Shown: in pieces, positions 18,573 to 27,568 of the stretch
Position numbering within the stretch: position 1 is the first letter of the stretch
How the letters are laid out: every line of letters begins with the position of its first letter
Assembly: GCF_015550425.1 (NCBI RefSeq)
Contig: NZ_JADNAT010000017.1
Location: 12,415 to 76,414, forward strand
From: Clostridium sp. 1001275B_160808_H3
Lineage (GTDB): Bacteria; Bacillota; Clostridia; Clostridiales; Clostridiaceae
Direction: 5' to 3'
Length of the DNA: 64,000 nucleotides
Notes under the pieces: model-generated
What the model saw: the letters and a program-made list of their open reading frames with translations, nothing else
Database searches by the model: none
What the model was told of the DNA's origin: nothing
Position numbers and translations under genes: made by a program

Positions 18573-20228
18573 ATGAGTATTTTTAAGATAAAATACCAGG
18601 GCAAAGAATATGATGTTCAAGAGGGTATTACTTACAAGGAATTTATAGACACTTCACTAAAAATAGATTCAACGGATGTAGCATTATGCAGAGTAAATAG
18701 AAAGTATCATGAGTTGTTTAGAGTTATAGATAGAGATGGTGATATAGAATTAATAATGTTTGATAGTACTATAGGATATAAAATTTACACTAGGACATTA
18801 CAGTTCATTTTTATAAAAGCTACTTTAGACCTTTTCGATAATTCAGTTATAACAATTGAACATAGTCTTGGAGAAGGGGTATTTGGTGAACTTCATAAGG
18901 AAGAAGTTTTAAGTACTGGAGATATAGATAAGATAAAGTTGAAAATGAAAGAGATTATCGAAAAAGACTTACCTATAAATAAGATAAGAGTAAAAAGAGA
19001 AAAAGCTATTGAAATATTTAAGGGATATGGAATGGATGATAAGGTTTCTTTATTAAATCATGTATCTTTTGAAAATGTAAATTTATATGAATTAGATGGA
19101 AGATATGATTATTTCTATGGTCAAATGGCATATTCAACAGGAGTGATTAAAGCATTTGATTTAATGTATTATGAGCCAGGATTTGTATTAAGATATCCAG
19201 AAAAAGATAATTTAAATTCTGTATCTGATTTTAAGGAAAATAGAAAGTTATCTCAAATTTTTATGGAAACAGAAAGATGGCTTAACATTCTAGGCGTTGG
19301 AGAAGTTGGCTCATTAAATGACAAAGTTGAAAATATAGAGTTTAGAGATTTAATTATGGTTTCTGAAGCTTTGCATGAAAAGAAAATAGCACAAATAGCT
19401 GATATGATAAATGAAAGAAAAGAAACAAAGGTTGTGTTAATAGCAGGGCCTAGCTCTTCAGGTAAGACTACTTTTGCTAATAGATTATCAGTTCAACTTA
19501 GAGTAAATGGGTATGTACCAATCCCTATATCATTAGATGATTATTTTGTAGATAGAGACCATACTCCAAAAGACGAAAATGGAGAATATGATTTTGAAAG
19601 TATCTATTCTTTAGATTTAGAATTATTTAATTCTAATTTAAGCAGTTTGCTAAGAGGAGAGGAAGTAGAAATTCCAAGTTTTAATTTTAAAAAGGGTGGA
19701 AGAGAGTGGGTTGGTAATAAGTTAACCCTTCCAAGCAATGGAATATTATTAATTGAAGGAATCCATGGGTTAAATCCAATTCTTACTTCATCAATTTCAG
19801 ATAATCAAAAATTTAAAATTTATATATCTGCACTAACTCAATTAAATTTAGATAATCATAATAGAATAGCAACTACTGATATAAGAAGAGTAAGAAGAAT
19901 CGTTAGAGATCATTTATCTAGAGGGTATGGAGCAGAACAAACCTTGAAGATGTGGCCATCTATTAGAAGAGGAGAAGAAAGAAATATTTTTGTTTTCCAA
20001 GAAGAAGCTGATGTTATGTTTAATTCAACTTTAGTTTATGAATTATGTGTATTAAAGAAATATGCACTAGAAGAGCTAGATAAAATTGGTCAAGACAGTC
20101 CAGTTTATTTAGAAGCAAGTAGACTAAAATCATTTTTAGGTTTCTTTAAAGAAATAGATAAGGATTATGTACCAACTAATAGTATATTAAGAGAATTTAT
20201 AGGTGGAAGCGTATTTTATAAATACTAG
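18573..20228 (+). CDS. Uridine kinase-like nucleoside kinase with TGS/tRNA-synthetase-like N-terminus
   Basis: 551 residues. The N-terminal ~60 residues resemble a TGS fold. Residues ~95-200 resemble the threonyl-tRNA synthetase second additional domain (HSLGEGVFGELH). The C-terminal half is a P-loop uridine kinase/phosphoribulokinase domain with Walker A GPSSSGKTTFANRLS and LDDYFVDRDHTP. This domain order is typical of a clostridial/thermotogal nucleoside kinase family, with phosphorylation of uridine or a related nucleoside inferred. The start has GGAGGAGGG at 5-nt spacing. It is monocistronic. Confidence 0.85.
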   Translation: MSIFKIKYQGKEYDVQEGITYKEFIDTSLKIDSTDVALCRVNRKYHELFRVIDRDGDIELIMFDSTIGYKIYTRTLQFIFIKATLDLFDNSVITIEHSLGEGVFGELHKEEVLSTGDIDKIKLKMKEIIEKDLPINKIRVKREKAIEIFKGYGMDDKVSLLNHVSFENVNLYELDGRYDYFYGQMAYSTGVIKAFDLMYYEPGFVLRYPEKDNLNSVSDFKENRKLSQIFMETERWLNILGVGEVGSLNDKVENIEFRDLIMVSEALHEKKIAQIADMINERKETKVVLIAGPSSSGKTTFANRLSVQLRVNGYVPIPISLDDYFVDRDHTPKDENGEYDFESIYSLDLELFNSNLSSLLRGEEVEIPSFNFKKGGREWVGNKLTLPSNGILLIEGIHGLNPILTSSISDNQKFKIYISALTQLNLDNHNRIATTDIRRVRRIVRDHLSRGYGAEQTLKMWPSIRRGEERNIFVFQEEADVMFNSTLVYELCVLKKYALEELDKIGQDSPVYLEASRLKSFLGFFKEIDKDYVPTNSILREFIGGSVFYKY

Positions 20229-20381
20229 AAAAGTGAAAGGATGAAAGAGTGAGAGAATGAAAGAATTTAGGAAATAATTTACCTTCGTTAAATTATGAAA
20301 GTGTAAAAAATCTTAAAAATTTTTATTTTATTTTTTTCATTTCTTAACTTTTTCATTCTTAAATTACTTATGGGGGTTTTT
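20229..20381. repeat. Imperfect inverted repeat, GTGAAAGGATGAAAG type
   Basis: A purine-rich arm (GAAAGGATGAAAGAGTGAG near 20233) is complementary in part to the pyrimidine-rich arm (TTTTTTCATTTCTTAACTTT) before 20355. The words GGATGAAA, GAATGAAA and the ACCTTCG/ACCTACCTT turn recur at 63758-63810. It may serve as terminator for the kinase gene. Confidence 0.45.
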
Positions 20382-21014
20382 ATGGTATTAATAAATGATT
20401 ATAAAAAAGTAATTATAGAATTAACTGATGATGATTTCATTTATAAAAGTTTTTTTAGAAAAGTAAAAATAAAAAAATCAGATATTAGAAGTGTTTTTTA
20501 TGATGAAGGCTATTTAGGAATACTAACTTATAGGGGGAAAATTTACTCGTTAAGTTTGGGTTCTCTTTTATGGAGTGAAAAAGGTAAGCTTGAAGATTTA
20601 AGAAAAGAGCTAAATAAGGAGAATATATTATTTGATTACACTAATACCAAAGTTTTTAAAGAAATTTTTCCTTTTTATTTAATTTCCACTTCTATTATAA
20701 ATCTTATAGAAAAGCCTAGATTTGCGATATTAATATTTTTAATTTTTATTATAGGAATAATATATAGTAGAAAGGTTACTATATTTGAAAACAATGTATT
20801 TAATATTGATAAAGATGAATTGGAAGTTATAAGAAGAAAGAGTATACTTAAGTATAAAAGGCACGAAATAGATAAGATTAATTTAAAAAGAGAGTTAAAT
20901 GGTATAACTACTATTTACTTTAAGAAAAATGATAATAAGTTTAGACTTTATTTTAAGGATAATCCTTACTTAATAAAAATATATGATTTAAGTTTAGTTA
21001 AACTCTTTGGTTAA
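20382..21014 (+). CDS. Membrane protein of unknown function
   Basis: 210 residues. Residues 1-85 form a basic, beta-rich region suggestive of a small PH-like module. One or two hydrophobic segments follow at ~88-125 (LISTSIINLI, FAILIFLIFIIGII). A second beta-rich soluble region (~130-208) follows, with FRLYFKDNPYLIKIYDL. I do not recognise a named family. The start is ATG 20382 with GGGGG 5 nt upstream; the ATG four codons earlier contains that RBS. Confidence 0.6.
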   Translation: MVLINDYKKVIIELTDDDFIYKSFFRKVKIKKSDIRSVFYDEGYLGILTYRGKIYSLSLGSLLWSEKGKLEDLRKELNKENILFDYTNTKVFKEIFPFYLISTSIINLIEKPRFAILIFLIFIIGIIYSRKVTIFENNVFNIDKDELEVIRRKSILKYKRHEIDKINLKRELNGITTIYFKKNDNKFRLYFKDNPYLIKIYDLSLVKLFG

Positions 21015-21262
21015 TATTTTTTATGTAATAAGTTATAAAATTAAATAGGTATAATAAATAATCAATATATTCATTTAATTAAAAGAGTGAAGCATTTATA
21101 TTTAAGTTTTATATAAATTAGTAAAATACTAAATTTATTCATATACTATAATTTATTAGGTGTTCTACTTATACATTTAATAAGTAATAGCTTGTATAGA
21201 TTTTTAATTAATTCCAATATATAATATGTATAGCAAAATTAAATACAAAAGGAGAAAAAATC

Positions 21263-21943
21263 ATGAGTGGCATGGGTGTTTTTGATATATTAGGCCCTAT
21301 AATGGTAGGACCATCTTCATCACATACTGCAGGAGCAGCAAGATTAGGTAAAGTTGCTCGAGCGATTGCAGGTGATGATGTTATAGAAGTGACATTTTTA
21401 TTACATGGATCATTTGGAAAAACCTATAAGGGACATGGTACTGACAGAGCTTTAGTTGCAGGAATAATGGGAATGGATCCTTCAGATGAAAGACTTAGGG
21501 ATTCACTTGAAATTGCAAAAGAAAAAGGAATAAAAATAACATTTAAAGACGAAGATTTAGGAGATTATCATCCTAATACTGTTAGATTTTTAATTAAGTG
21601 TAAAAATGGTAAAGAGTGTGATGTTATAGGAAGTTCAATTGGTGGAGGAAATATTGAAATCGTTGAAATAAACGGAAATAAAGTTAAATTCACAGGTGCT
21701 TATGCAACGATAATAACTTCCCATAGAGATATACCTGGAACTGTAGCAAAGGTTACAAATATTTTATATGATAATAAAGTTAATATTGCATTTTTAAATT
21801 TAGGCAGAAGTCAAAGAGGTAAAAATGCAACTATGACATTTGAAGTTGATAGTAAAATTTCAGATGAATTAATAGAACAAATAAAAGAAGTTGAAGGAAT
21901 AGAAAAAGTAATCCTTATTAATAAAGTTGAGGAGGGTGAGTAG
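21263..21943 (+). CDS. sdaAB: L-serine dehydratase, iron-sulfur type, beta subunit
   Basis: With SdaAA, deaminates L-serine to pyruvate and ammonia using a [4Fe-4S] cluster. 226 residues: GPIMVGPSSSHTAGAARLG at the N-terminus is the family signature, and residues ~148-220 are an ACT domain (IITSHRDIPGTVAKV). The RBS is AAAGGAG. It is followed at once by sdaAA. Confidence 0.95.
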   Translation: MSGMGVFDILGPIMVGPSSSHTAGAARLGKVARAIAGDDVIEVTFLLHGSFGKTYKGHGTDRALVAGIMGMDPSDERLRDSLEIAKEKGIKITFKDEDLGDYHPNTVRFLIKCKNGKECDVIGSSIGGGNIEIVEINGNKVKFTGAYATIITSHRDIPGTVAKVTNILYDNKVNIAFLNLGRSQRGKNATMTFEVDSKISDELIEQIKEVEGIEKVILINKVEEGE

Positions 21944-21944
21944 T

Positions 21945-22826
21945 TTGGATATAGCAAAATCTGGAGAAGAACTTGTACATATATGTGAAGAAAATTCAAT
22001 TTCATTAAGTGAATACGCAATTATAAGAGAAATGGAAGATAGGGATATTTCAAGAGAAGAGGTATTTCTAAAAATGAAAAAAACTTTAGATGCCATGAGA
22101 AGTGGGGCAACTGAAGCAAGAGAAAAAGAAGTATATTCAGTTAGTGGGCTAATTGGTGGAGATGCATATAAAATGCAACAATATTTAAAAAAGGGAAACT
22201 CTTTAACTGGAGATACTATGGTTTTAGCGATGGCTATGGCATTATCATCATCAGAAGTAAATGCATCAATGGGGAAAATAGTTGCATGCCCTACTGCTGG
22301 TTCTTGCGGTATTTTACCAGCTGTTATTTTAACAGCTGGAGAAAGGCTTGGAAAAAATGATGAAGAATTAATGAGAGCATTATTTGCATCAGCAGCAGTT
22401 GGAATGATAATTGGAAGAAATGCAACTTTTGCAGGTGCTGAAGGTGGGTGCCAAGCCGAATGTGGATCAGCGGCAGCAATGGCATCAGCAGCAGTTGTAG
22501 AGATGATGGGTGGAACACCAAAAATGTCATTAGATGCAGCTGCTATAGTATTTAAAAATATATTAGGCTTAGTTTGTGATCCAGTTGCTGGATTAGTAGA
22601 AATTCCATGTGCTAAAAGAAATGCTTCTGGAGCTATGAGTGCATTATGTACAGCAGATTTAGTAATGGCAGGTGTAGAATCTAAGATACCTTTTGATGAT
22701 GCATTATCTGCAATGTACAAAGTAGGAAGAAGTTTACCAGCTTCATTAAGAGAAACTGCACAAGGTGGCGTAGCAGTAACAAAAGCTGGATTAATGTTAA
22801 AGAAAAAAGTCTTTGGAGACAATTAA
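21945..22826 (+). CDS. sdaAA: L-serine dehydratase, iron-sulfur type, alpha subunit
   Basis: Catalytic partner of SdaAB. 293 residues with cluster cysteines in CPTAGSCGILPAV, GCQAECGSAAAMA and CDPVAGLVEIPC. The start is TTG at 21945, one base after the sdaAB stop, with GGAGGG 8 nt upstream. The open frame extends six codons further into sdaAB, but that start has no RBS. A long hairpin terminator follows. Confidence 0.94.
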   Translation: MDIAKSGEELVHICEENSISLSEYAIIREMEDRDISREEVFLKMKKTLDAMRSGATEAREKEVYSVSGLIGGDAYKMQQYLKKGNSLTGDTMVLAMAMALSSSEVNASMGKIVACPTAGSCGILPAVILTAGERLGKNDEELMRALFASAAVGMIIGRNATFAGAEGGCQAECGSAAAMASAAVVEMMGGTPKMSLDAAAIVFKNILGLVCDPVAGLVEIPCAKRNASGAMSALCTADLVMAGVESKIPFDDALSAMYKVGRSLPASLRETAQGGVAVTKAGLMLKKKVFGDN

Positions 22827-22832
22827 TATTGT

Positions 22833-22882
22833 GATAAATATAAATAGAGTATGCTTATTTCGCATGCTCTATTTATATTTAT
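22833..22882 (+). terminator. Long hairpin terminator after sdaAA
   Basis: A 22-bp stem (GATAAATATAAATAGAGTATGC with its complement, one mismatch). Its right half, TATGCTTATTTCGCAT and CTATTTAT, resembles the right end of the giant hairpin element (58434-58460), so it may be a solo piece of that family. Confidence 0.7.
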
Positions 22883-22924
22883 CCACTAATATTTATTAAT
22901 AAATATTTAGGAAGCGAAAGAGCA

Positions 22925-23110
22925 CAAATTAATAGTTAATAGTGAAAGAGTTAAGGAGGTTTTACTACGTAAAACTTAAAGAATTAATTTGTGTAAAGCA
23001 CAATATAAATTAAAAATCCCTTAAGGATTTTTCTATAACTCTATCATTTTTTCATTCGGCTTTCCTAAAATTAATGCAATAACTTATTCATTCTATAATT
23101 TTTCATTTAG
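22925..23110. repeat. Intergenic palindromic element, family B copy 2
   Basis: Begins TTAATAGTTAATAGTGAAAGAG and ends in a pyrimidine-rich stretch with ACTCTATCATTTTTTCATT. Internal hairpins are TTTGTG-TAAAG-CACAA (near 22989) and AAAAATCC-CTTAA-GGATTTTT (23012-23032). It fills the gap between sdaAA and the convergent HxlR gene. Confidence 0.5.
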
Positions 23111-23149
23111 CGAATATGAATTATCACCTTAATTCTTCGGCGTAAATTA

Positions 23150-23533
23150 TTAATTATCCATTGAGTTTCCGTTCATCATATCTATATAATCCTCACCATA
23201 ATTATGCATAGCCTGAAGTACAGGCATTATTTTTTCTCCAACAGCAGTTAGGCCATATTCAACTTTGGGAGGAACTACAGGATAAACTTTTCTGTAAATT
23301 AAATTGTCTTCTTCTAGGCTTCTAAGTTGATTTGTAAGCATTTTTTGAGTAACATTAGGAAGCTTTCTTTTTAAATCACTAAATCTAAGCGGTTCTTTGC
23401 ATAAATACCATAGTATTAATATTTTCCATTTGCCAGAAATTAGCTTATGCACCAAAATCATTGGACATATCTCATGAGAGTTATTTGATTCGTTTATATA
23501 ACAATCATTATGAGTTATTGAGAATTTCTCCAT
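23150..23533 (-). CDS. HxlR family winged-helix regulator
   Basis: 127 residues with the HxlR layout: an N-terminal cysteine in HEICPMILVHKLISGKWKILILWYL (parts CPM and GKWKILIL), the helix-turn-helix with RFSDLKRKLPNVTQKMLTNQLRSLE, and the wing VEYGLTAVGEKI. It is divergent from azoR with a 209-nt operator region between. Family members often sense electrophiles or oxidants through a cysteine and control an adjacent oxidoreductase, which fits here. Confidence 0.87.
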   Translation of the reverse strand: MEKFSITHNDCYINESNNSHEICPMILVHKLISGKWKILILWYLCKEPLRFSDLKRKLPNVTQKMLTNQLRSLEEDNLIYRKVYPVVPPKVEYGLTAVGEKIMPVLQAMHNYGEDYIDMMNGNSMDN

Positions 23534-23616
23534 ATAATTTCTCCTTATCTATAACATAAATTTCACAAAATTTAATCACAATAAAAATATAAGTTATACT
23601 ATTTTAATTGAGAAGC

Positions 23617-23634
23617 AGTATCAATTTGGATACT
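23617..23634. promoter_or_regulatory. Probable HxlR operator
   Basis: A perfect inverted repeat AGTATC-N6-GATACT lies between the divergent regulator and azoreductase genes. A second imperfect palindrome, ATTACCAATGGTAAT, is at 23710-23724. A candidate azoR promoter (TTGAAA 23656-23661, TAGTAT 23679-23684, 17-nt spacer) lies between the two. The operator role is inferred from position. Confidence 0.55.
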
Positions 23635-23742
23635 ATGTATAAAAAAAGTGTCTACTTGAAAAAAAAGAATATTTAAACTAGTATTTATATTATAGCAAAA
23701 TACAAGTATATTACCAATGGTAATTACTATTAGGAGGACAAA

Positions 23743-24348
23743 ATGAATAAAGTATTATATATAAAAGCAAATATTAAACCAGAAGGACAATCAAGAACAT
23801 TTAGAATATCAGATAATTTTATAGAAGAATATAAAAAGAATAATCCAAATGATGAAGTAACAGTTTTAGATCTATATAAGGAAGGAATTGACTTTTTAAG
23901 ACCAGAAGATTTAGCAGCTGTATTTGGAGAAAAAACTGAAGAGAGTAAGAAGCACCCAATTTTAAAATATGCTTATCAAATAGCTGAAGCAGATAAGATT
24001 GTTATTTCTACACCAATGTGGAATTTAGGAACACCAGCAATAGTTAAAGCTTATTTTGACTATGTAAGTGTAACAGGAATAACTTTTAAATATACTGAAA
24101 ATGGTCCAGTAGGATTATGTAAAGCAACTAAGGCTTTAATAGTTTCTGGAAGAGGTGGAGATTATTCAAATCCAATAACTAAAGACCTAGAAATGGGAGA
24201 AAGATATTTAAAATCTATTTTAACATTCTTTGGTGTTAAAGATATTAAGAGCGTTGCTGCTGAAAACTTAGATGTATATGGAATAGATGTAGAAAAGATT
24301 GTTACAGATGAAATAGCTGAAGCAAAAGAAATAGCAAAGAATTTTTAA
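23743..24348 (+). CDS. azoR: FMN-dependent NADH:azoreductase / quinone reductase
   Basis: 201 residues, flavodoxin-like. The FMN phosphate loop near the N-terminus has KPEGQSRTFRISDNF, with PMWNLGTPAIVKAYFDYV and SGRGG as family marks. It reduces quinones or azo compounds with NADH. The RBS TAGGAGG is strong. Regulation by the divergent HxlR protein is likely. Confidence 0.87.
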   Translation: MNKVLYIKANIKPEGQSRTFRISDNFIEEYKKNNPNDEVTVLDLYKEGIDFLRPEDLAAVFGEKTEESKKHPILKYAYQIAEADKIVISTPMWNLGTPAIVKAYFDYVSVTGITFKYTENGPVGLCKATKALIVSGRGGDYSNPITKDLEMGERYLKSILTFFGVKDIKSVAAENLDVYGIDVEKIVTDEIAEAKEIAKNF

Positions 24349-24475
24349 TTTAAAGATTTAAGAAGAGATTCTAAGGATCAATAAAATAGATTAATTTCAT
24401 CACTTTAAAATAGTTTTATTTTATGAATAGTATAACTTATAAAGCTAATAATAACTTTGTAAGGTGGTGATTTTA

Positions 24476-24634
24476 ATGGATAAGAACCCAAGTATAAAAT
24501 GTACAGTTGAACAATGTAAGTATAATAATACAAATGAAAAATATTGTACATTATCAATGATTCAAGTTGGAACTCATGAAAAAAATCCAACTCAAGTAGA
24601 ATGTACAGATTGTGATTCTTTTGAATTAAGATAA
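24476..24634 (+). CDS. DUF1540 small Cys-rich protein
   Basis: A 52-residue protein. Cysteines are arranged as in DUF1540: C-x4-C near the start (KCTVEQCKYN), then YCTL, IQVGTH and VECTDCDSF. It probably binds a metal. RBS AGGTGGTG precedes ATG by 6 nt and a clear terminator follows. Family members are common in clostridia and of unknown function. Confidence 0.85.
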   Translation: MDKNPSIKCTVEQCKYNNTNEKYCTLSMIQVGTHEKNPTQVECTDCDSFELR

Positions 24635-24690
24635 TAATTTTTTAGAATTACAAGCTAGATATTGGATTTAAATTAAATAAATCTAAGAGA

Positions 24691-24722
24691 AAAGAGAAAG
24701 GATAATTCCTTTCTCTTTTTAT
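24691..24722 (+). terminator. Terminator after DUF1540
   Basis: A perfect 12-bp stem AAAGAGAAAGGA/TCCTTTCTCTTT with a TAAT loop and trailing T-run. Confidence 0.88.
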
Positions 24723-24904
24723 TTGTAAAATATATTAAATCTTATGACAAATAATTAGTGAATTTAAGAAGAATTATAGGAAATATTAAATTCATAAAAT
24801 GGATAAAAATAAAGAATATAGGTAAAAATAATATTTGATATAAAAATGAAAATGTTATTTAGATTTATAGTTAACATTTTATAGAAATCCTTTTAGGAGG
24901 AACT

Positions 24905-26044
24905 ATGAAAGAGATAGAAGATATTTTTACAGAATTATTAAAGATAAGTATAAGCAAATACATAATTGCAGGTATAGTCATAATTATAGCTTTAGCTATA
25001 AACAAATATATAATAACTAAGATTTTTGATTATATAATTAGGATAGTAAAGAGAACTAAAAATTTTGCAGATGATAGCTTGGTAAGGGCGTTGGAAAAGC
25101 CAATCAAGCTATATATAACATTATATTCTTTTTATGCATCATTAAAGATTATAGATTTCGATGGTCTGAATGTTAATACAGTTACAAGTGATAGATTAAA
25201 AAAAATATTTATAGTTATAGTAATATGTTATTTCTTTTACAATTTAACTCTAGAAAATTCTCTCTTATATACAAGAATGCATAAAAATGATGGAGGAAAT
25301 ACAATAGTATTTCCTTTTGTATCTATAATAATAAGATTAGTTATTATAGTGATAGGGGTAAGTTGTGTAGCTAGGGAATTTGGTTTTACGGGATTCATAG
25401 CTGGTCTTGGAATTAGTGGTGTAGCATTTGCACTAATGGCACAAGATACTTTTTCTAATTTATTTGGTGGAGTTATAATAGTATTAGATAGACCTTTTGC
25501 AATAGGTGATTGGATACAAACATCTCAAGTTGAAGGAATAGTTGAAGATATAACGTTTAGAAGCACAAAAATAAGGACGTTTTCTATGGCGGTTGCAACT
25601 GTACCAAATTCAAAGCTTGCAAATGAAAATATTATAAATTGGACACAAAGAAAACTAAGAAGAATACATTTTAAGTTCACTATTAAGTTTGACACTGAAG
25701 TTGAAAAAATTAAAAATTGCATAAGTAGAATTGAAGAATTATTAAATAGTCATGAAAAAATTGATAAAGATTTAATTATTGTAAGTTTTAATGAGCTATC
25801 AACTTATGGATTTGGAGTTTTTGTTTATTTCTATACTAATGAATTAAATTATAAATTATACGAAAAATTAAAAGAAGAAATAAATATGGATATATTAAGA
25901 ATACTTAGAGAAGAAGAAGTAGAGCTTATGTTCTTTACTTTTAATTTTGGAAATGGATTAGAGAATAGAGGAGCAAATTGTGAAACGGAATGTACAGAAC
26001 TAGAATCAATAAGAAATATAACTGAAGAAGAAAGAGGAAAATAG
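24905..26044 (+). CDS. MscS family mechanosensitive ion channel
   Basis: 379 residues. Four hydrophobic segments (residues ~15-37, 73-90, 100-118, 135-155) precede the pore helix and beta domain: FIAGLGISGVAFALMAQDTFSNLFGG, with the markers GLGISGVAFALMAQ and NLFGG, then DRPFAIGDWI and NSKLANENIINW. It releases ions on membrane stretch during osmotic downshift. RBS AGGAGG. It is monocistronic and followed by a long-stem terminator. Confidence 0.9.
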   Translation: MKEIEDIFTELLKISISKYIIAGIVIIIALAINKYIITKIFDYIIRIVKRTKNFADDSLVRALEKPIKLYITLYSFYASLKIIDFDGLNVNTVTSDRLKKIFIVIVICYFFYNLTLENSLLYTRMHKNDGGNTIVFPFVSIIIRLVIIVIGVSCVAREFGFTGFIAGLGISGVAFALMAQDTFSNLFGGVIIVLDRPFAIGDWIQTSQVEGIVEDITFRSTKIRTFSMAVATVPNSKLANENIINWTQRKLRRIHFKFTIKFDTEVEKIKNCISRIEELLNSHEKIDKDLIIVSFNELSTYGFGVFVYFYTNELNYKLYEKLKEEINMDILRILREEEVELMFFTFNFGNGLENRGANCETECTELESIRNITEEERGK

Positions 26045-26125
26045 GGGAAATTAAAGCAAATGTTAAATTAAATTAATAATATATAAGATAGAAAGCATAT
26101 TATATATTATTCTTAGTTTAGAGCT

Positions 26126-26204
26126 CAAGTGGGCATATGTAAGTTTGTTAATTAGTATTAAAAATGTTATGGAATAAGTAACTTATATATGTCCACTTTT
26201 TTTA
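26126..26204 (+). terminator. Terminator after the MscS gene
   Basis: AGTGGGCATATGTAAGTT pairs with AACTTATATATGTCCACT (two G-T pairs) around a ~35-nt loop and is followed by eight Ts. Confidence 0.75.
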
Positions 26205-26281
26205 TGAAAATTTAGTGGTATAATTTAATTATTAAGTAAATTACATGAATTATAATAGAAGAATATATAAGAGGTGTTTAT

Positions 26282-27340
26282 ATGGGACTAAATAATAAAA
26301 AACTTACACAATTATCAACAAGATGCGGATGCGCAGGTAAGTTTACTCCAGATGGATTAGCAAAGGTTTTAAGTCATATAGAAGCCAATGTAGAGGATAG
26401 AGATCCAAATTTAATTGTAGGTTTTGATAAATCAGATGATGCTGGTGTCTATAAATTGTCAGAGGATTTGGCATTAGTTCAAACGGTAGATTTTTTTACA
26501 CCAGTTGCAAATGATCCATATACATTTGGTCAAATAGCTGCAACTAATGCATTAAGTGATGTTTATGCAATGGGAGGAAAGCCATTAACAGCATTAAATT
26601 TAGCATGTTTCTCAGCAACTATAGGACCAGAAATATTAGCAGAGATATTAAAAGGTGGGGCTGATAAGATAAGAGAAGCAGGAGCAACAATAGCTGGTGG
26701 ACATACAATTACAGATGAAGAAATCAAATACGGAGTTTCTGTTACAGGAATAGTTGACCCTAAAAAAGTAGTAACAAATTCAGGCGCTAAAGATGGCGAT
26801 GTTCTTATATTAACAAAGCCTCTTGGATGCGGTGTTTTAACTACAGCTTTGAAGATAGAATTTATTACAGATGAAGAGTTTGAAGAAGCAGCAAATGTAA
26901 TGTCAACTCTTAATAAAATTGCTTCAGAAGAAATGCAAAAAGTAGGAGTTAATTCTTGTACTGATATTACAGGATTTGGGTTTATAGGACATGCATATGA
27001 AATGGCAAATGGAAGCGAAGTTGAAATAGAAATAGATAGTAAAAAAATACCTATAATGAATAAAGTAATAGATTTAATAAAAGAATATTGTCTTCCTAGT
27101 GGAGCATATTCTAATGAAAAATATTTTGAAGAATGGGTAGACTTTAGTCCTGAAATTTCTGAGCAAATGAGACTTGCACTTTTTGATCCTCAAACATCAG
27201 GAGGACTATTAATTTCAGTTGAAGAAAGCAAGGCAAATGAATTATTAGAGAATATAAATAATAGAAGTCAAATAAAAGCAGAGATTATTGGTAGAGTAGT
27301 TAAAAAGGGAAGTAATAAAAATATAATAACAATAAGATAG
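26282..27340 (+). CDS. selD: Selenide, water dikinase (selenophosphate synthase)
   Basis: Makes selenophosphate from selenide and ATP. The 352-residue protein has the catalytic pair Cys17 and Lys20 in RCGCAGK (a Cys form, not selenocysteine), DDAGVY, and the ATP-site GGHTI and TDITGFGFIGHA. Neither selA nor selB is in the window, while yqeC, yqeB and yedF follow. Its product here most likely feeds selenium-dependent molybdenum hydroxylases. RBS AAGAGGTG. Confidence 0.95.
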   Translation: MGLNNKKLTQLSTRCGCAGKFTPDGLAKVLSHIEANVEDRDPNLIVGFDKSDDAGVYKLSEDLALVQTVDFFTPVANDPYTFGQIAATNALSDVYAMGGKPLTALNLACFSATIGPEILAEILKGGADKIREAGATIAGGHTITDEEIKYGVSVTGIVDPKKVVTNSGAKDGDVLILTKPLGCGVLTTALKIEFITDEEFEEAANVMSTLNKIASEEMQKVGVNSCTDITGFGFIGHAYEMANGSEVEIEIDSKKIPIMNKVIDLIKEYCLPSGAYSNEKYFEEWVDFSPEISEQMRLALFDPQTSGGLLISVEESKANELLENINNRSQIKAEIIGRVVKKGSNKNIITIR

Positions 27341-27342
27341 TT

Positions 27343-27382
27343 AAAAAAATAAGTGAAGCTTATAATCTTCACTTATTTTTTT
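27343..27382 (+). terminator. Terminator after selD
   Basis: A 14-bp perfect stem AAAAATAAGTGAAG/CTTCACTTATTTTT with T-run. selD is therefore transcribed apart from the following yqeC. Confidence 0.88.
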
Positions 27383-27568
27383 ATATAATAACTTGAAATT
27401 TATTTAAGTTTATAAACATTTGTAAAATACTTAAAGGAAATATTTAAGAAACATGGTTAATTTAACAAATTTGTGTTCAAATATTTAACATATATACTAT
27501 TTATTATATAATTATATTGTGGTTTAGAATTAGTATAGAAAAATTAAATAGGAATAGGGAGATAGTAA

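Noticed and set aside
21869..22822. Long open frame (over 300 codons) antisense to sdaAA
   Set aside because: It mirrors the codon pattern of sdaAA, is Ala/Pro-rich in a way typical of antisense shadows, and has no RBS.
26282..26350. Selenocysteine codon in selD
   Set aside because: The catalytic position is a TGC cysteine codon; no in-frame TGA is present.
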